DNA from: Paraspadella gotoi
Lineage: Eukaryota > Chaetognatha
Direction of reading: 5' to 3'
DNA length: 64,000 bases
NCBI GenBank assembly: GCA_051294375.1
Contig: CM119269.1
Coordinates: forward strand, 11,816,809 to 11,880,808
The notes below the pieces were generated by a model. The model was given only the letters and a program-made list of their open reading frames with translations. It did no database searches and had not been told where the DNA came from. Numbering within the stretch: the first letter of the stretch is position 1; each line of letters begins with the position of its first letter. Below, in pieces: positions 1 to 23,489 of this stretch. The translations under genes were made by a program, and so were the position numbers.

Positions 1-3000
1 ATTAGGGGAGAGGCACAGAGTTGAACAGAGGTTTTTTAGGGTTAGGGTTGGGAGAGGAGCCCGTAGGTGATGTTCATCCCCGTGTTAGCTGCGCTTTTTA
101 TAATATTCGCTACTTTTATCACTGGCGAGGTCGCCAGTGGAGGTACTGGCGACATCGCCAAAGCCCTTGCGATATCGCCATGGCGAAGTCGCCAACCAAC
201 TAGAACCACTTATTTTTTAATAATTTTTAAAAAAAAATTGTTATCAAACTTTGTAAATAGGTAATTTAAAACAAGTCTAACATAACTAAATAAAAAAATG
301 AAATTAGTATATTTAACACCTCCGTTTTAATTATATATATATTTAATTGTCTTTAACATCTATCAAAAAGGTAAAAATGTGATCGATTTTGATGGGGTTT
401 TTTTAACAGATAGAGTAGATGATAATTAACCCATCTAGGTTCAAATTGATTAATTTTAAGTTCTTAGCTGCGGAGGGGGTAAACAGGAGTGTTAAACATA
501 CCTAATTATTATTTTTATTTTAATCTTGTCAAGCTTGTTCTATTTAACCTATTTACAAAGTTTGATAATAATTAAAAAAATAGACGATTGTTTTTAACAT
601 CTATTTAAAAGCACAAAATATGATCCAATTTGATGGGATTTTTTTTAACAGATAGAACCGATGATAATATGACCCGTCCAGGAAGTTTGTTCAAATTGAT
701 TAATTTAAGCGCTTGGCTGCGTACATTATTGACGAGCAACTTCAACATCATGAAAAGGGGTGCTAAACGTTATAAATTATTTTTTACAGATTCTTGTTAA
801 GCCTGATTAAATGAACCTTCCTACCATGTTTTATAAAACTTTTTAAAAATAATTCAAAAGAAATCCTGATTTTCATATTTTTAAGAGACGAACTACTTCA
901 ACATCCTTTAAGAAGGTGAAGATATGCTCCGATTTCAAAAAAAAAAATTAAAAATTCTTTAAATATCATAAAGAATATACATATAAATTTTTATTCAATT
1001 CTATTGATAAATAAAAAAATGGCTGCACTTCATATGTTGACTAGACACTTCAATATCCTCAAATTACGTTGTTAAGAAGCTGTGTACCAAATTTTGTGCT
1101 GGTATCATAAAAATAACTATTCTTTTGCCTAACTTCCTTAAGGTCCGGGATCACTCAATTCAAATTATAATTAGGCAAACCGAGCTCGGATTCGAAAGGA
1201 GAGCTCCTGACGATTCCGAAAATGTATTACTTTACTATTATTTCAAAGGCGTTATCGTTTTTTTCGATTTTTTTTGTACATATAAAAATAAAAGAAACCT
1301 ATTTGAAGAGTTGCAGCCCAAACGGTAAGGCGGTTCTCATGAAATTTGGCATGGATTACTTTTAGGTGACGAACTCCAATTCTATGAAAAGATACTTTCA
1401 AAATTTGCCTTCCTTCATAGAAAATTCGATTATTTTAGTCAATTTTTGAGATAAATTCCTTGATATCTTTGAAACAAAAAAACATTTTTCCAAAAACGCG
1501 CTCATAGAATCTCCCCCACCTTTCCTTTCTTCTAGAAGAGTCCTATGGTTTGAGCTGCAACTCTTCGTTTTAACTTCACTTCGTCAAGAAAGTAAAATTC
1601 TGTACTCATTACTTTTGTAAGATTCACCACAACATACACAAGCACGGGATGTGATGATGGAGTTTGTTCAACGCCGATGTCTTAAAAAAATGGCTTACTG
1701 TTTTTAATTTTTTAATTCAGATTGGATTTTTTTTCAGANNNNNNNNNNNNNNNNNNNNNNNNNCAAACTTTGTAAATAGGTTAAATAGAACAAGCTTGAC
1801 AAGATTAAAATAAAAATAATAAAATTAGGTATGTTTAACACTCCTGTTTACCCCCTCCGCAGCTAAGAACTTAAAATTAATCAATTTGAACCTAGATGGG
1901 TTAATTATCATCTACTCTATCTGTTAAAAAAACCCCATCAAAATCGGATCACATTTTTACCTTTTTGATAGATGTTAAAGACAATTAAATATATATATAA
2001 TTAAAACCGGAGGTGTTAAATATACTAATTTCATTTTTTTATTTTAGTTATGTTAGACTTGTTTTAAATTACCTATTTACAAAGTTTGATAACAATTTTT
2101 TTTTAAAAATTATTAAAAAATAAGTGGTTCTAGTTGGTNNNNNNNNNNTCCCGGACCTTAAGGAAGTTAGGCAAAAGAATAGTTATTTTTATGATACCAG
2201 CACCAAATTTGGTACACAGCTTCTTAACAACGTAATTTGAGGATATTGAAGTGTCTAGTCAACATATGAAGTGCAGCCATTTTTTTATTTATCAATAGAA
2301 TTGAATAAAAATTTATATGTATATTCTTTATGATATTTAAAGAATTTTTAATTTTTTTTTTTGAAATCGGAGCATATCTTCACCTTCTTAAAGGATGTTG
2401 AAGTAGTTCGTCTCTTAAAAATATGAAAATCAGGATTTCTTTTGAATTATTTTTTAAAAGTTTATAAAACATGGTAGGAAGGTTCATTTAATCAGGCTTA
2501 ACAAGAATCTGTAAAAAATAATTTATAACGTTTAGCACCCCTCTTCATGATGTTGAAGTTGCTCGTCAATAATGTACGCAGCCAAGCGCTTAAAATTAAT
2601 CAATTTGAACAAACTTCCTGGACGGGTCAATTATCATCGGTTCTATCTGTTAAAAAAAATCCCATCAAAATTGGATCATATTTTGGCCTTTTAAATAGAT
2701 GTTAAAAACAATCGTCTAATTTTTTTAATTATTATCAAACTTTGTAAATAGGTTAAATAGAACAAGCTTGACAAGATTAAAATAAAAATAATAAAATTAG
2801 GTATGTTTAACACTCCTGTTTACCCCCTCCGCAGCTAAGAACTTAAAATTAATCAATTTGAACCTAGATGGGTTAATTATCATCTACTCTATCTGTTAAA
2901 AAAACCCCATCAAAATCGGATCACATTTTTACCTTTTTGATAGATGTTAAAGACAATTAAATATATATATAATTAAAACCGGAGGTGTTAAATATACTAA

Positions 3001-3305
3001 TTTCATTTTTTTATTTTAGTTATGTTAGACTTGTTTTAAATTACCTATTTACAAAGTTTGATAACAATTTTTTTTTAAAAATTATTAAAAAATAAGTGGT
3101 TCTAGTTGGTTGGCGACTTCGCCATGGCGATATCGCAAGGGCTTTGGCGATGTCGCCAGTACCTCCACTGGCGACCTCGCCAGTGATAAAAGTAGCGAAT
3201 ATTATAAAAAGCGCAGCTAACACGGGGATGAACATCACCTACGGGCTCCTCTCCCAACCCTAACCCTAAACCAAACCTCCTGTTCAACTCTGTGCCTCTC
3301 CCCTA
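1..3305. repeat. Large inverted duplication around N gaps
   Basis: Bases 1 to about 1153 reappear in reverse complement at about 2149-3305 with only scattered differences, and 1764-2138 is a second partial copy of 2735-3110. Runs of N lie at 1739-1763 and 2139-2148, so the centre was joined by scaffolding. Both outer ends carry TTAGGG-type units. Short ORFs at the two ends are mirror copies of each other and show no coding character. This is either a real foldback/subtelomeric palindrome or two haplotypes or reads joined head to head. No gene is seen here. Confidence 0.85.
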
Positions 3306-3870
3306 ATCCTAACCTTGGCCTCGGCCTTCCGTACATCTCCGTGTCTCAACCCTAATCCTAACCGCCTTCTATGCATCAACCACGGGCCCCACACTCAACC
3401 CTAAACCGAGCCTCCCGTTCAACTCTGTGCCTCTCCCCTAACCCTAACCCAGGCCTGGGCCTCCTGTACATCTCCGTGCCTCAACCCTAACCCTAACCGC
3501 CTTCGATGCATCAACCATGGGCCCCTCCCCCAACCCTAACCCAACTCCATGCCTCTCCGCTAACCCTAACCCAGGCCCGGCCTCCCGTACGTCTCGTACC
3601 TCAACCCTAACCCTAATCGCCTTGGATATATAACCCACGGGCCTCTCTCCCAACCCTAACCCTAAACCGGGCTCAGGCCTCCCGTACATCTCCGTGCCTC
3701 AACCCTAATGTCCTTTGTCAGTACCTTCCCTAAGCCTAACCCTAACGCGGGTCTCCTAGTCATCAACAATACCCTCCCGACCCCTATTCCTAAAATTGAC
3801 ATTAATATTAAGCCTAAAATAAACATAACTCAACCCTAACCCTAAACTACTCAACCCTAACCCTAATCTG
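3236..3870. repeat. Minisatellite with CCCTAA (TTAGGG-type) units
   Basis: Imperfect units of roughly 120 bp, containing phrases such as CCTCCCGTACATCTCCGTGC, alternate with one to two CCCTAA hexamers. The hexamer on the other strand is TTAGGG, the telomere repeat of most animals outside insects and nematodes. The units are degenerate and interspersed, so this is subtelomeric or interstitial sequence and not a telomere cap. The open frame in it (3444-3689, minus) is Gly/Leu-rich repeat translation, not a gene. Confidence 0.8.
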
Positions 3871-4215
3871 AGTATTGTTTAGGCGAAATCGCCATAACTA
3901 GAATGCTAAATGTAGTTCACAGCTAAATCGCAAAATGACGAGGGGGTTACACAGAGGCTCGAATTAAAAGCACCACCCTGCAAAATTCCCTAACTCCTCA
4001 TTCACCCTGCCAATCAAATATACACAGAGGCTCAAATTATAAGCACCACCCTACTAAATTCCTAACTCCTCATTCGCCCTGCCTATCATGGTCATGGCTA
4101 AGTCGCAATTTGACAATTTAGCACTGAACTACATTTAGCATTATAGTTATGGCGATTTTGCCTAAACTAAACTCAGATTAGGGTTAGGGTTGAGATGGTT
4201 TAGGGTTAGGGTTGA
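3834..4215. repeat. Inverted repeat with telomere-like ends and a central tandem pair
   Basis: The left arm (about 3834-3945) contains CCCTAA units, then GGCGAAATCGCC and CTAAATGTAGTTCA. The right arm (about 4085-4215) is its reverse complement and ends in TTAGGG units. Between them lie two tandem copies of a ~72 bp unit beginning ACACAGAGGCTC (about 3953 and 4023). It repeats on a smaller scale the architecture of the big inverted duplication to its left. Confidence 0.75.
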
Positions 4216-4261
4216 GTTGGTTTATGGCCATCTGAAATAATTAAATCTTTTACAGAAATAA

Positions 4262-4345
4262 TTATCCCCCACCTGGGATTCGAACCTTCGAACTCAGGAC
4301 TGATCAGCATCGAGTTACAACTCTTTGCCAACCAGTCAGCCTGAT
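4262..4345 (-). repeat. tRNA-like sequence (SINE head or tRNA pseudogene)
   Basis: On the minus strand the block contains GGTTCGAATCC, an exact pol III B-box/T-arm match, preceded by a D-arm-like CTGGTTGGCAAAGAG. No clean cloverleaf with a paired acceptor stem is visible, so it is more likely a tRNA-derived SINE head or a decayed tRNA than a functional gene. The flanks 4215-4260 and 4350-4980 are AT- or purine-rich and hold nothing else I recognise apart from an AACCGTTAA-rich patch at 4760-4860. Confidence 0.4.
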
Positions 4346-4980
4346 TTTTCCCCTGATAAAATCGATTCTTATAACTTTAAATCAGATTTCGATGCCTTTT
4401 GTTTTCAACCAAAAGTAAGAGTTATGCTTTAAAACTGCAGATGGCTTGGCGCCTTTTAAATGATAGATTTAAACTCCAGTAAAAGGGGGGAAAGAAGGAG
4501 GGGAAAAGAGAGAAAGAAAAAGAAAGGAACAGAAGGGTATAAAGTTAGGGGAAGAAAGACTAAAAGAGATTAGGATAGAAAAAAGATTGGGGTTGATAAT
4601 AAAAAAGGAAAAAAAAACATTGAAAAAATGGAGAAAAGAGAGAGGGGGGAAAATATGGCGAGAAAGGGAGAGGAGTGGAATAAGAGAGGACAGGAAAAAA
4701 ATACTTTTCTTTCAAAAAATAAAAGATTTCCTAAAAAATAATAAAAAAATCGTATTTGAAAATTAACCGAATTTAGCCGTTAAAATAAATACATTAATGG
4801 TTAAGTTAAAATTATAATTAACCGTTTATAACCATTAACTTTTAACGGTTATCGGAACACTAAATATGACCAAGTTATGAAACTTTTTTTTAAAAAATTT
4901 AGGCCTATTTTTAAGTGGTTTACAATAATCCGATTTTGAATTTAAACCCAGTGGGCAATAGACCTACGTTTAGACTATTT

Positions 4981-5340
4981 TATGAAATTGGTACAACCTA
5001 TATAAAAATTATCCATTCATTTAATAAATAAGCTATCTTGCCCCTGACTTTGGACAGGCTTTGGTGGTTTAAGGCCTCCATCACTTTTCCAAGATAATGA
5101 CATAGCAGGTCCCTGCAAGCTTTCAATCAAGACTTTCTCACAGTCTCGTTTATTCACTCCCAGAGTACCTGGCTTCCCTATCAATGAAGTGGAAAATATT
5201 TCAAAGAATGTTTCAATTGTATGAAAAGACCACTCCCTTAAGTATTAGATCGGAGAATACTTATTGTACTCCGCACTAGGATCAAAATACAAGGATCTGA
5301 ACTTTATGTTAAAATATCAGCACATTGGACATCAAAATAG
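4981..5340 (+). repeat. Dispersed repeat DR1, copy 1
   Basis: A ~330-360 bp block beginning ATGAAATTGGTACAACC and containing GACTTTGGACAGGCTTTGG and ATTCACTCCCAGAGTACCTG. Near-identical copies lie at 7077-7406, 7407-7600 and, inverted, 29866-30132; fragments occur at about 55727-55760 and 63440-63471. It has no coding capacity and no recognised family, so it is some non-autonomous interspersed element. Confidence 0.8.
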
Positions 5341-5483
5341 AAGAATTATTTCATCCCTGGAAAAAGGAGACGCTACGCTTCGAATACTATATTTAAATAA
5401 TATTAAGATTAAGGTAGTTAATCAAGAGGAAAGGTAGTTTTCGTATTAAATCGAAAAGAATTAAGAACGCCGTCGCAACTCAC

Positions 5484-5811
5484 CTTCCGTCTCGTGATGG
5501 GTGAGGCAAAGATCCATCGGCGGCGGCGGCGCGATGGAAAGCGGCGCCGACGAGGCCGCGCCCGCTGAAATCATGTGACACCAAAATTTTTTGATTCTGC
5601 CCTTACCCATTTTTTTTTAGAATTGACGTCAACGAACTCACCTCGACGAGAATCCATCCCCGCAACAGGAAGGGAACCGTTCATCGGTCCGGGTCCCGCG
5701 TCGTTGGCTGTCATCATCGTAGGTGGCGTCGTCGTCGTCATTCCAGATGGTGCTTCGATGCTCAAAAGCTGACGAACTTCCGGTTTGTAATACATGCGAG
5801 CCGGGTCGTAC
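5484..5811 (-). CDS. Probable alternative 3' exons of the SDR16C-like gene
   Basis: Two putative exons lie below the SDR gene's last unambiguous exon. Exon 9 (5811-5642) would follow a donor at 5961/5960 (AAT|GTAAGAG), where splicing removes the TAA stop. It reads YDPARMYYKPEVRQLLS and ends at a strong donor, GAG|GTGAGTTC. Exon 10 (5564-5484) follows a TTTCAG acceptor, is Ala/Pro-rich, and ends at GAAG|GTGAGTTG. Reading phase is kept across all three junctions, and base composition matches the SDR exons. The acceptor before exon 9 (TTAAAAAAG) is weak, and no terminal exon was found further left. They could instead belong to a separate gene. Confidence 0.5.
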
Positions 5812-5956
5812 CTTTTTTAATTAATTCGTTTAAATTAATTAATTAGATAGATTGATCAATTAAATAATTAAATTAGTGATTTTAATAAATTTCGCTAGAA
5901 AGTGTCACAACTTAACAAAAGAGCATCGATTAGCCGACTCCTTCCTTCGTCTTCTC

Positions 5957-17338
<11,382 letters not shown>

Positions 17339-17440
17339 GACTTCCGGTTAGGTTTAGAAAATAAAGAGGGGGCGGAGGGGCGTTGCCGATGGGCGTGGCC
17401 AATGGACGTGGCCGATGGGCGATCTTCTTTTTTTCGTTAA
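17339..17440 (-). promoter_or_regulatory. Probable GC-box/CCAAT promoter of the SDR gene
   Basis: Immediately upstream of the SDR start codon (read on the minus strand) are a GC box (GGGGGCGGAG on plus, 17366-17380), two GGGCGTGGCC/ACGTGGCC-type boxes and a CCAAT box (GCCAATGG on plus, near 17398). No TATA box is evident. The density of these motifs in otherwise AT-rich sequence suggests a housekeeping-type promoter; the start site is not known. Confidence 0.5.
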
Positions 17441-18768
17441 TAATTCAGATTCGATCGGAGAGAAAATAAAAGAGAAATCAACTTAAGAAAAACATTCTCG
17501 TCGTCGTCGTCGTCTTCGTCCTCGCACGATATGAGAGAAGACAATGTGCGAACGGCTTGTGTGATATGTGCATGTGTGCAATGTGTGCATGTGATGTTTC
17601 TTTTAACAAAGACTAAGGAGGGCGGATCGATAAGAAATGAGACGAAGGGCAAAAAGATTGTCTCTTTTGAGACACGCGAGATATCGGAAGCGATCAGATG
17701 CGAAATCGGCATTTATCAGATGCCGACATATGCCGGACGGATGCCGAACGATATATTTCAAAGAAATTGGATATGTAATATGTATGCATATGTCTGTCGA
17801 GTCAAGAGACCAACTGAAATTTTTTTAAAAATCTCAAAATGAGAATTGTAATATCTGAAAAACTGAAAATATAACTGAAAAAGAGTCAAATGATGATGTT
17901 TACATTTGAAACTAATTGTCAAATAGTAAATATATCAAAAATAAATAAATAAATATATAAATAAAATACTGGAAGAAATGATGAATGGAATAAAATGAAA
18001 TAATGAAAGTTGAGCAAACAAAGTCAAGTCACAACAATGATCGTGTGAAAGGTCACGACTGCGGAAAATCACAAGTCACAAGCGACAACGACGACGACGA
18101 CGACGACGACGACGAAAAGAGTCACAATGAAGGTCAAGGACTCATAATTTCGCGCGCGACGCAACCGACGAGCGATGCACGTCACTTCCGGCGCGACGGT
18201 TGCATCGTGGCAGGTGGCGACACTTTTATTTTAAAAATTCTCGCGGCTGGAAAAGCGTCTATGTCTAAGAACAAAAATAATGATAAATGAATAAAAAATA
18301 GAAGAATTTAAAAATTGGCAAGGCGGCTAGGATTGAGACTTGGAAGGCTCGAGAAAAAGCTTACTTGGAATGGAAAGCAGTTAAGAAAATTGCTTGGTTG
18401 GAAAAATTATAAAAAAAAGAGAGAAAAGATGAGAAATATCACAAAGACGAAGAATGATGTTATGAAATAGTAATTCTTTTAGTTAAATAACTCTCATACT
18501 TATATTTAAAAACACTATAATTTTTAAACCGACTCGGACGCCCTTGATCACAATGCCGCGTGTGAGAAGAAAAAGACAACGACAACTACGACAACGACGA
18601 CATGAATTATCGACGAACATAACAAATCGATAATTTCAAGGCTTTTTTGTTCTAGAAAAGAAGAAAATAATGTGCGAATATGAAAATCGTTATTTTAGTT
18701 TATCATTATTAAAGAAAAATAACTTCTCGTGAATAAACACTACACAGTTAAACAGTTTGCGAGGTCAC
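17441..18768. other. Intergenic region without a convincing gene
   Basis: Contains (TCG)n at 17497-17517, a (GAC)n Asp-codon tract at 18088-18115 and a CpG-rich patch at 18150-18215 (TTCGCGCGCGACGCAACC, CACTTCCGGCGCGACGG). An open frame at 18003-18290 (plus) runs through these but is mostly repeat translation. The CpG-rich patch could be a promoter for an unseen plus-strand transcript. The rest is AT-rich. Confidence 0.5.
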
Positions 18769-18769
18769 A

Positions 18770-18775
18770 TTTATT
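18770..18775 (-). terminator. Polyadenylation signal AATAAA
   Basis: AATAAA on the minus strand lies ~95 nt downstream of the TAG stop of the SHIPPO-like gene, a typical position for its 3'-end processing. Confidence 0.5.
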
Positions 18776-18868
18776 GTAACTCCATTCATAATACTTTTAT
18801 CATCCCACAATGAGAATTTGTTTCAACAGAAAAAAAAAAGTATAATAAGTTTGAGTTTCAAAAATTCG

Positions 18869-19417
<549 letters not shown>

Positions 19418-20112
19418 CTGCAACAGGGAGATTGGGTTAAATCAATTCCAATACATTAATCGAGGAAAGGCTACATGGTGACAATTTTACAAGCGCCGGT
19501 AGAAAAACGTTGTCATTTGCAAACCCATGAAGATTTTTTCCATGTTAAATATGAATTTAAAAGTAAAAACCTAAACTATTTATATATGCAAATTTTATCA
19601 GAATCGACTTTGATATGCCTCAGCAATGATAGCAGGAAGATGGATTTGAAAATCGTCTCTAATTTTTAAACTCACTTTTTTTAGATTTAATTTTTTTTCT
19701 ATTACTTTCAATAAGTTTTCTGAAGAAATTTAAAATAAAATAATATTAATATTATTATTTTCTGAAAGCCCTTTTAAATCTAAAGAGAAAGACGTACTTA
19801 CAAATACTGTAGTATAACTGTTAACTGGCCCAGCTTTAATTTAATTAGGATACTCAAAAACGAGACATCTTTTTAAAAATCATTATTATGTTATAATAAT
19901 TTAAACAGGTCATATATTTTGAAAAAAGATTTAAAATTTTAAATAATTCATTTTTAACAATCTTAATTGAATCAAGGCTGGGCAGCTTACTTTTTATGTT
20001 AGAGCATTCGTAAGTATATCATTCTCTTCATATTTTAAGGGCTTTCTGAGGATATTAATATTGTTAATATTTTAATAAATACTTTATTTAAAAAAGTGCT
20101 AAAAGTTCCAAC

Positions 20113-22440
20113 AAGTTTGAGCAAACAATGTCGGATCTGCCTACAATAATTAAGCGGTAATCTGCTAATCAGATGATAAATCACAATATTTTTTTTAACT
20201 CGCATCATTTTTTGAACTTGTATAATTTTTTCCACGCACATAATTTTTCAACTCATCATTTTTTCAATTTACATCATTTTTACAATTTGCACCATTTTTT
20301 TAACTCGCATCATTTTTTCAACTCGCATCATTTTTTCCACGCACATAATTTTTTCAACTCATCATTTTTTCAATTTACATCATTTTTACAATTTGCATCA
20401 TTTTTTTTAACTTGCATCATTTTTTAAACTTGCATCATTTTTTCAGTTTGCATCATTTTTTCAACTTGCATAATTTTTTCAACTTGCATCATTTTATCAA
20501 CTTGCATAATTTTTTCAACTTGCATAATTTTTTCAACTTGCATAATTTTTTCAACTTGCATATTTTTTTTAACTTGCATAAGTTTTTAAAATTGTATCAT
20601 TTTTTCAAATTAATTAATTAATTAATTAAAACATTTATTATTAATCATAAATAAAAAATATTCAAGAAAATGCGAATTATGTTTTTTCCATTTAAACTCA
20701 TTTCCACAGGCACAATTCCGTCAAAACTTTATATCTAGCTTCTTCACACACTTTCCTTTTCAATCTATTAATTCAATTATGATTAATTCGAGTAATTATG
20801 GGTTAAAATAAGTAACATCGCAGGACTAAAAAGGTCGTGAAAACAAAAAGATTCAAGTAAATGTGACTCATATTTTTTTTTTATTTAAACTCATTTCCAT
20901 TCGTACGTTTCCACCAAAACTTTGTATCAAGCTTTGTCACTCACTTTCCTACCCACTAAGGCGGGCCAAAATTGAACACTTTTTATAACTTTTAATTCTC
21001 TCAAAAAAATTCTTTTTTTCCTTCTATTACTAAATCGATTTTCAATGCAACTTTTTGAATTAGTTCATTGGGTTGTTGCACTGAAGCTTTTAAATATTTA
21101 TTAATATATAACAAATGACAAAAATTTTTTTTAAAAAAAATTAGTTTTTAAGAACGGATTCCTATAGAGCTTGAAAAGTTAAATGAAAGTTAGTACTACA
21201 ATTTTTTAAAATTTTGACAAGAAATTGGTTAAAAACAGAAAAAACGTTAAAAAATCATCATCATCATCATCATTGGCTGAATTTTATAGTTTTTTAAAAT
21301 TTTTATCAATAAAACAAAAAAAAATTTTAAATTTGTATTAATAACCTTTATCTAACTTTTAAAGCTCTATCAGAATCCATTAAAAAAAATTAAAAAAATT
21401 CAAAAATATTTTTTAACTATATATAGTAATAAAATAATCTTTAAATGCTTCCGTGCGCTTATTAATATGATAATTTTTTAAAATTATTTTTATTTTCATA
21501 TTCTCTAACAGTCACTTTATCATTATTTATTTGAGAGAACTTCTAGTTTTCAACCTGTTCCGGCCTACTACCCACACACAAAATTTAAACTAAATCTATT
21601 CATCCAATTATGATTAAATAGAGTATTTATTGGTTAAAATAAGTAAAAAGATTTTAGTAAATGCAACTTATGTATTTTCCATTTAAACTCATTTCCACTC
21701 GCACGATTCTATCGAAACTTTATATCCAGCTTCATCTCACACTGTCCTACCCACACACAAAATTTCATTCCAATCCAACCAGCCAATCACGAGTTATAGG
21801 AACATTTTGCTAAGATGGGACGGATGGACTGATTGATTGACTAATGAATTAATTATTGATTAATTAATTGACTAATTGATTAATTAACTGATTAATTATT
21901 TGATTTATTATTACATCCTTCATTTACATTTTATATAAAAGGAAAAAGAAGCATAATCAATTAGTGAAACAGGTTTTTTGTTTTTTTTCCATTTAAACTC
22001 ATTTCCACTCAAACAATTCCATCGAAACTTGATTTCCAGCTCAATCACACACTTTCCTACGCAAATACAAAAATTTCAAGTCAATCGCCCAATCCATTCT
22101 TGAGTAATTGGTGTTCAAATAGTGAAATTTATTTTTTTATTTTTTCCATTTAAACTCATTTCCACTCGGACGATTCCATCGAAACTTCATATACAGCTCA
22201 ATCACACACTTCCCTACCCACACACAAAATTTCATACCAATCCATCCATCCAATCACGAGTAATTGGAGTTTTTTGCTAAGGTGGGACGGACATACGGAC
22301 GGACGGACGGACGGACGGACGGATGGACGGACAGACAGACGGACATCGTTTTTTTTTGCATAATTAATCATAATTCGATGTTCTGACATGATATAAGTGT
22401 GTGACCGACAATATTGAGGGGGGAAACCGACGGACCGACA
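20113..22440 (+). mobile_element. Pearl/HINE-like element, copy A (3'-truncated, with an internal insertion)
   Basis: Starts AACAAGTTTGAGCAAACAAT followed by GTCGGATCTGCC. An array of ~16-bp units (TTTTTTCAACTTGCATCA-like, 20195-20615) follows. Then come core repeats of ~160 bp (CATTTAAACTCATTTCCACT at about 20690, 20885, 21680, 21990 and 22145), (GGAC)n (22289-22325) and the common tail to 22440. The terminal hairpin is missing. The same order appears inverted at 36686-37834. An unrelated foldback (20957-21570) splits the second core unit. The subterminal TCGGATCTGC equals part of the 3' hairpin of other copies, a subTIR as in Helentron-type elements. Confidence 0.72.
20957..21570. mobile_element. 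TCATCA-centred foldback element
   Basis: Begins AGGCGGGCCAAAATTGAAC after TA and ends GTTCCGGCCTAC before TA. The two halves are inverted and diverged (AACTTTTAAAGCTCTATCAG versus its complement at about 21165). The hinge is AAAAATCATCATCATCATCA. Similar hinges occur at 15590 and 51815, defining a small family. No ORF. Confidence 0.6.
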
Positions 22441-23016
22441 AAGTGAAAATTCAATTTAAAAACAGTATGTTGGAAAATGAAACCCGATTTGAAAAGCTAA
22501 CTTTCTCCACTCATTGTCAAGGCATATCTTAACTGATCAATATAAAATCTTAACACATAAATAGTTTTAGTATTTTCTGCTCAACTATTTTTTAAAATCA
22601 ATGAAATAACCACTGGTTTGAAAATTAGAGCGTATTTCTACCGGCGCTTGTAAATTTGTCACCATGTATTTTGATCACTGACATCCTTTGTCTAAATAGA
22701 TGGTTTCAAACAAAAGGCAATCGAAAAAAACAGCAAAAAATCGAATGAATAATGACAAAAACTAAAAAGATAAAAGAATGAAAAGATAAACGAAGAAAAA
22801 TTACCCGAATGTAAAAAATAAATAATAATAAAAAAAACTACTTAACAAAAAGACCAACAACATTTAACAAAGAATATGAAACTTTAAGAAAGATGACAAA
22901 AAAAGGAGAAACAGACAACTGAACATTGACTGAACAAGGACGAAAAATAAAAAGAACAAAAAAAAAAACAAACAAAAAAGACCCCCCAAAAAAAGACAAA
23001 AAAGACCAAAGTCGAC

Positions 23017-23124
23017 CTTTTTTCTCGCCTCCACTTTTTTCTTTTTCTTCGGTTTTTCTTTTTCTATTTTTTTCTTTGAGGTCGATTTTCTTTTCACTTC
23101 CTCCTCCTCCTCATCGTCATCCAT
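23017..23124 (-). CDS. Candidate first exon of the SHIPPO-like gene (Lys/Glu-rich)
   Basis: A 36-codon open stretch from ATG at 23124: MDDDEEEEEVKRKSTSKKKI, then a Lys-rich run to VEARKK. The end is a phase-0 donor AAG|GTCGAC that would join in frame to the exon at 19417, making a 123-residue protein. The donor is weak and the intron would contain pearl/HINE copy A. It is low-complexity and may not be coding. Confidence 0.25.
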
Positions 23125-23489
23125 AAAAGAAACTAAGCAGAGAAATTGAAATGTTCACGTTCTAACGTAACGTAATAGCATCAGGGTAATCTTACTATAG
23201 CAAACAAATTGAAGCAAACTTATTTAATATACTGTATAGAATAAACACAGGGGATTCAGTGGCAGGCACTATTCCTAACTTTTAATGGATGTTTATATAC
23301 ATAGATTGAGACGAACCTCAATCTCATTTGCTTATTGTAGTATTTTTGATTGCGAAGGTGCGAACGTAACTTTATTACTTTTCTTATTTTTTTCAATCGC
23401 CTAATAACATCGTTTGTCCGTGACTGAATATTCATACAATAAACATATTTATAAATACATTAATTATACAAATAATTGACCAATCGGCC

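Noticed and set aside
21-264. Short ORFs at 21-264 and their mirror images at 3041-3287
   Set aside because: They are the same sequence on the two arms of the inverted duplication and show repeat-derived composition with no coding features.
18003-18290. A plus-strand gene with poly-Asp
   Set aside because: The frame depends on a (GAC)n run, and no splice sites, domains or partner exons support it.
20173-20621. His/Phe/Asn-rich ORFs (HHFFNLHNFFNLHHF-like)
   Set aside because: Translation of the ~16-bp array inside the pearl/HINE element; the same array is inverted at 37.5-37.7 kb.
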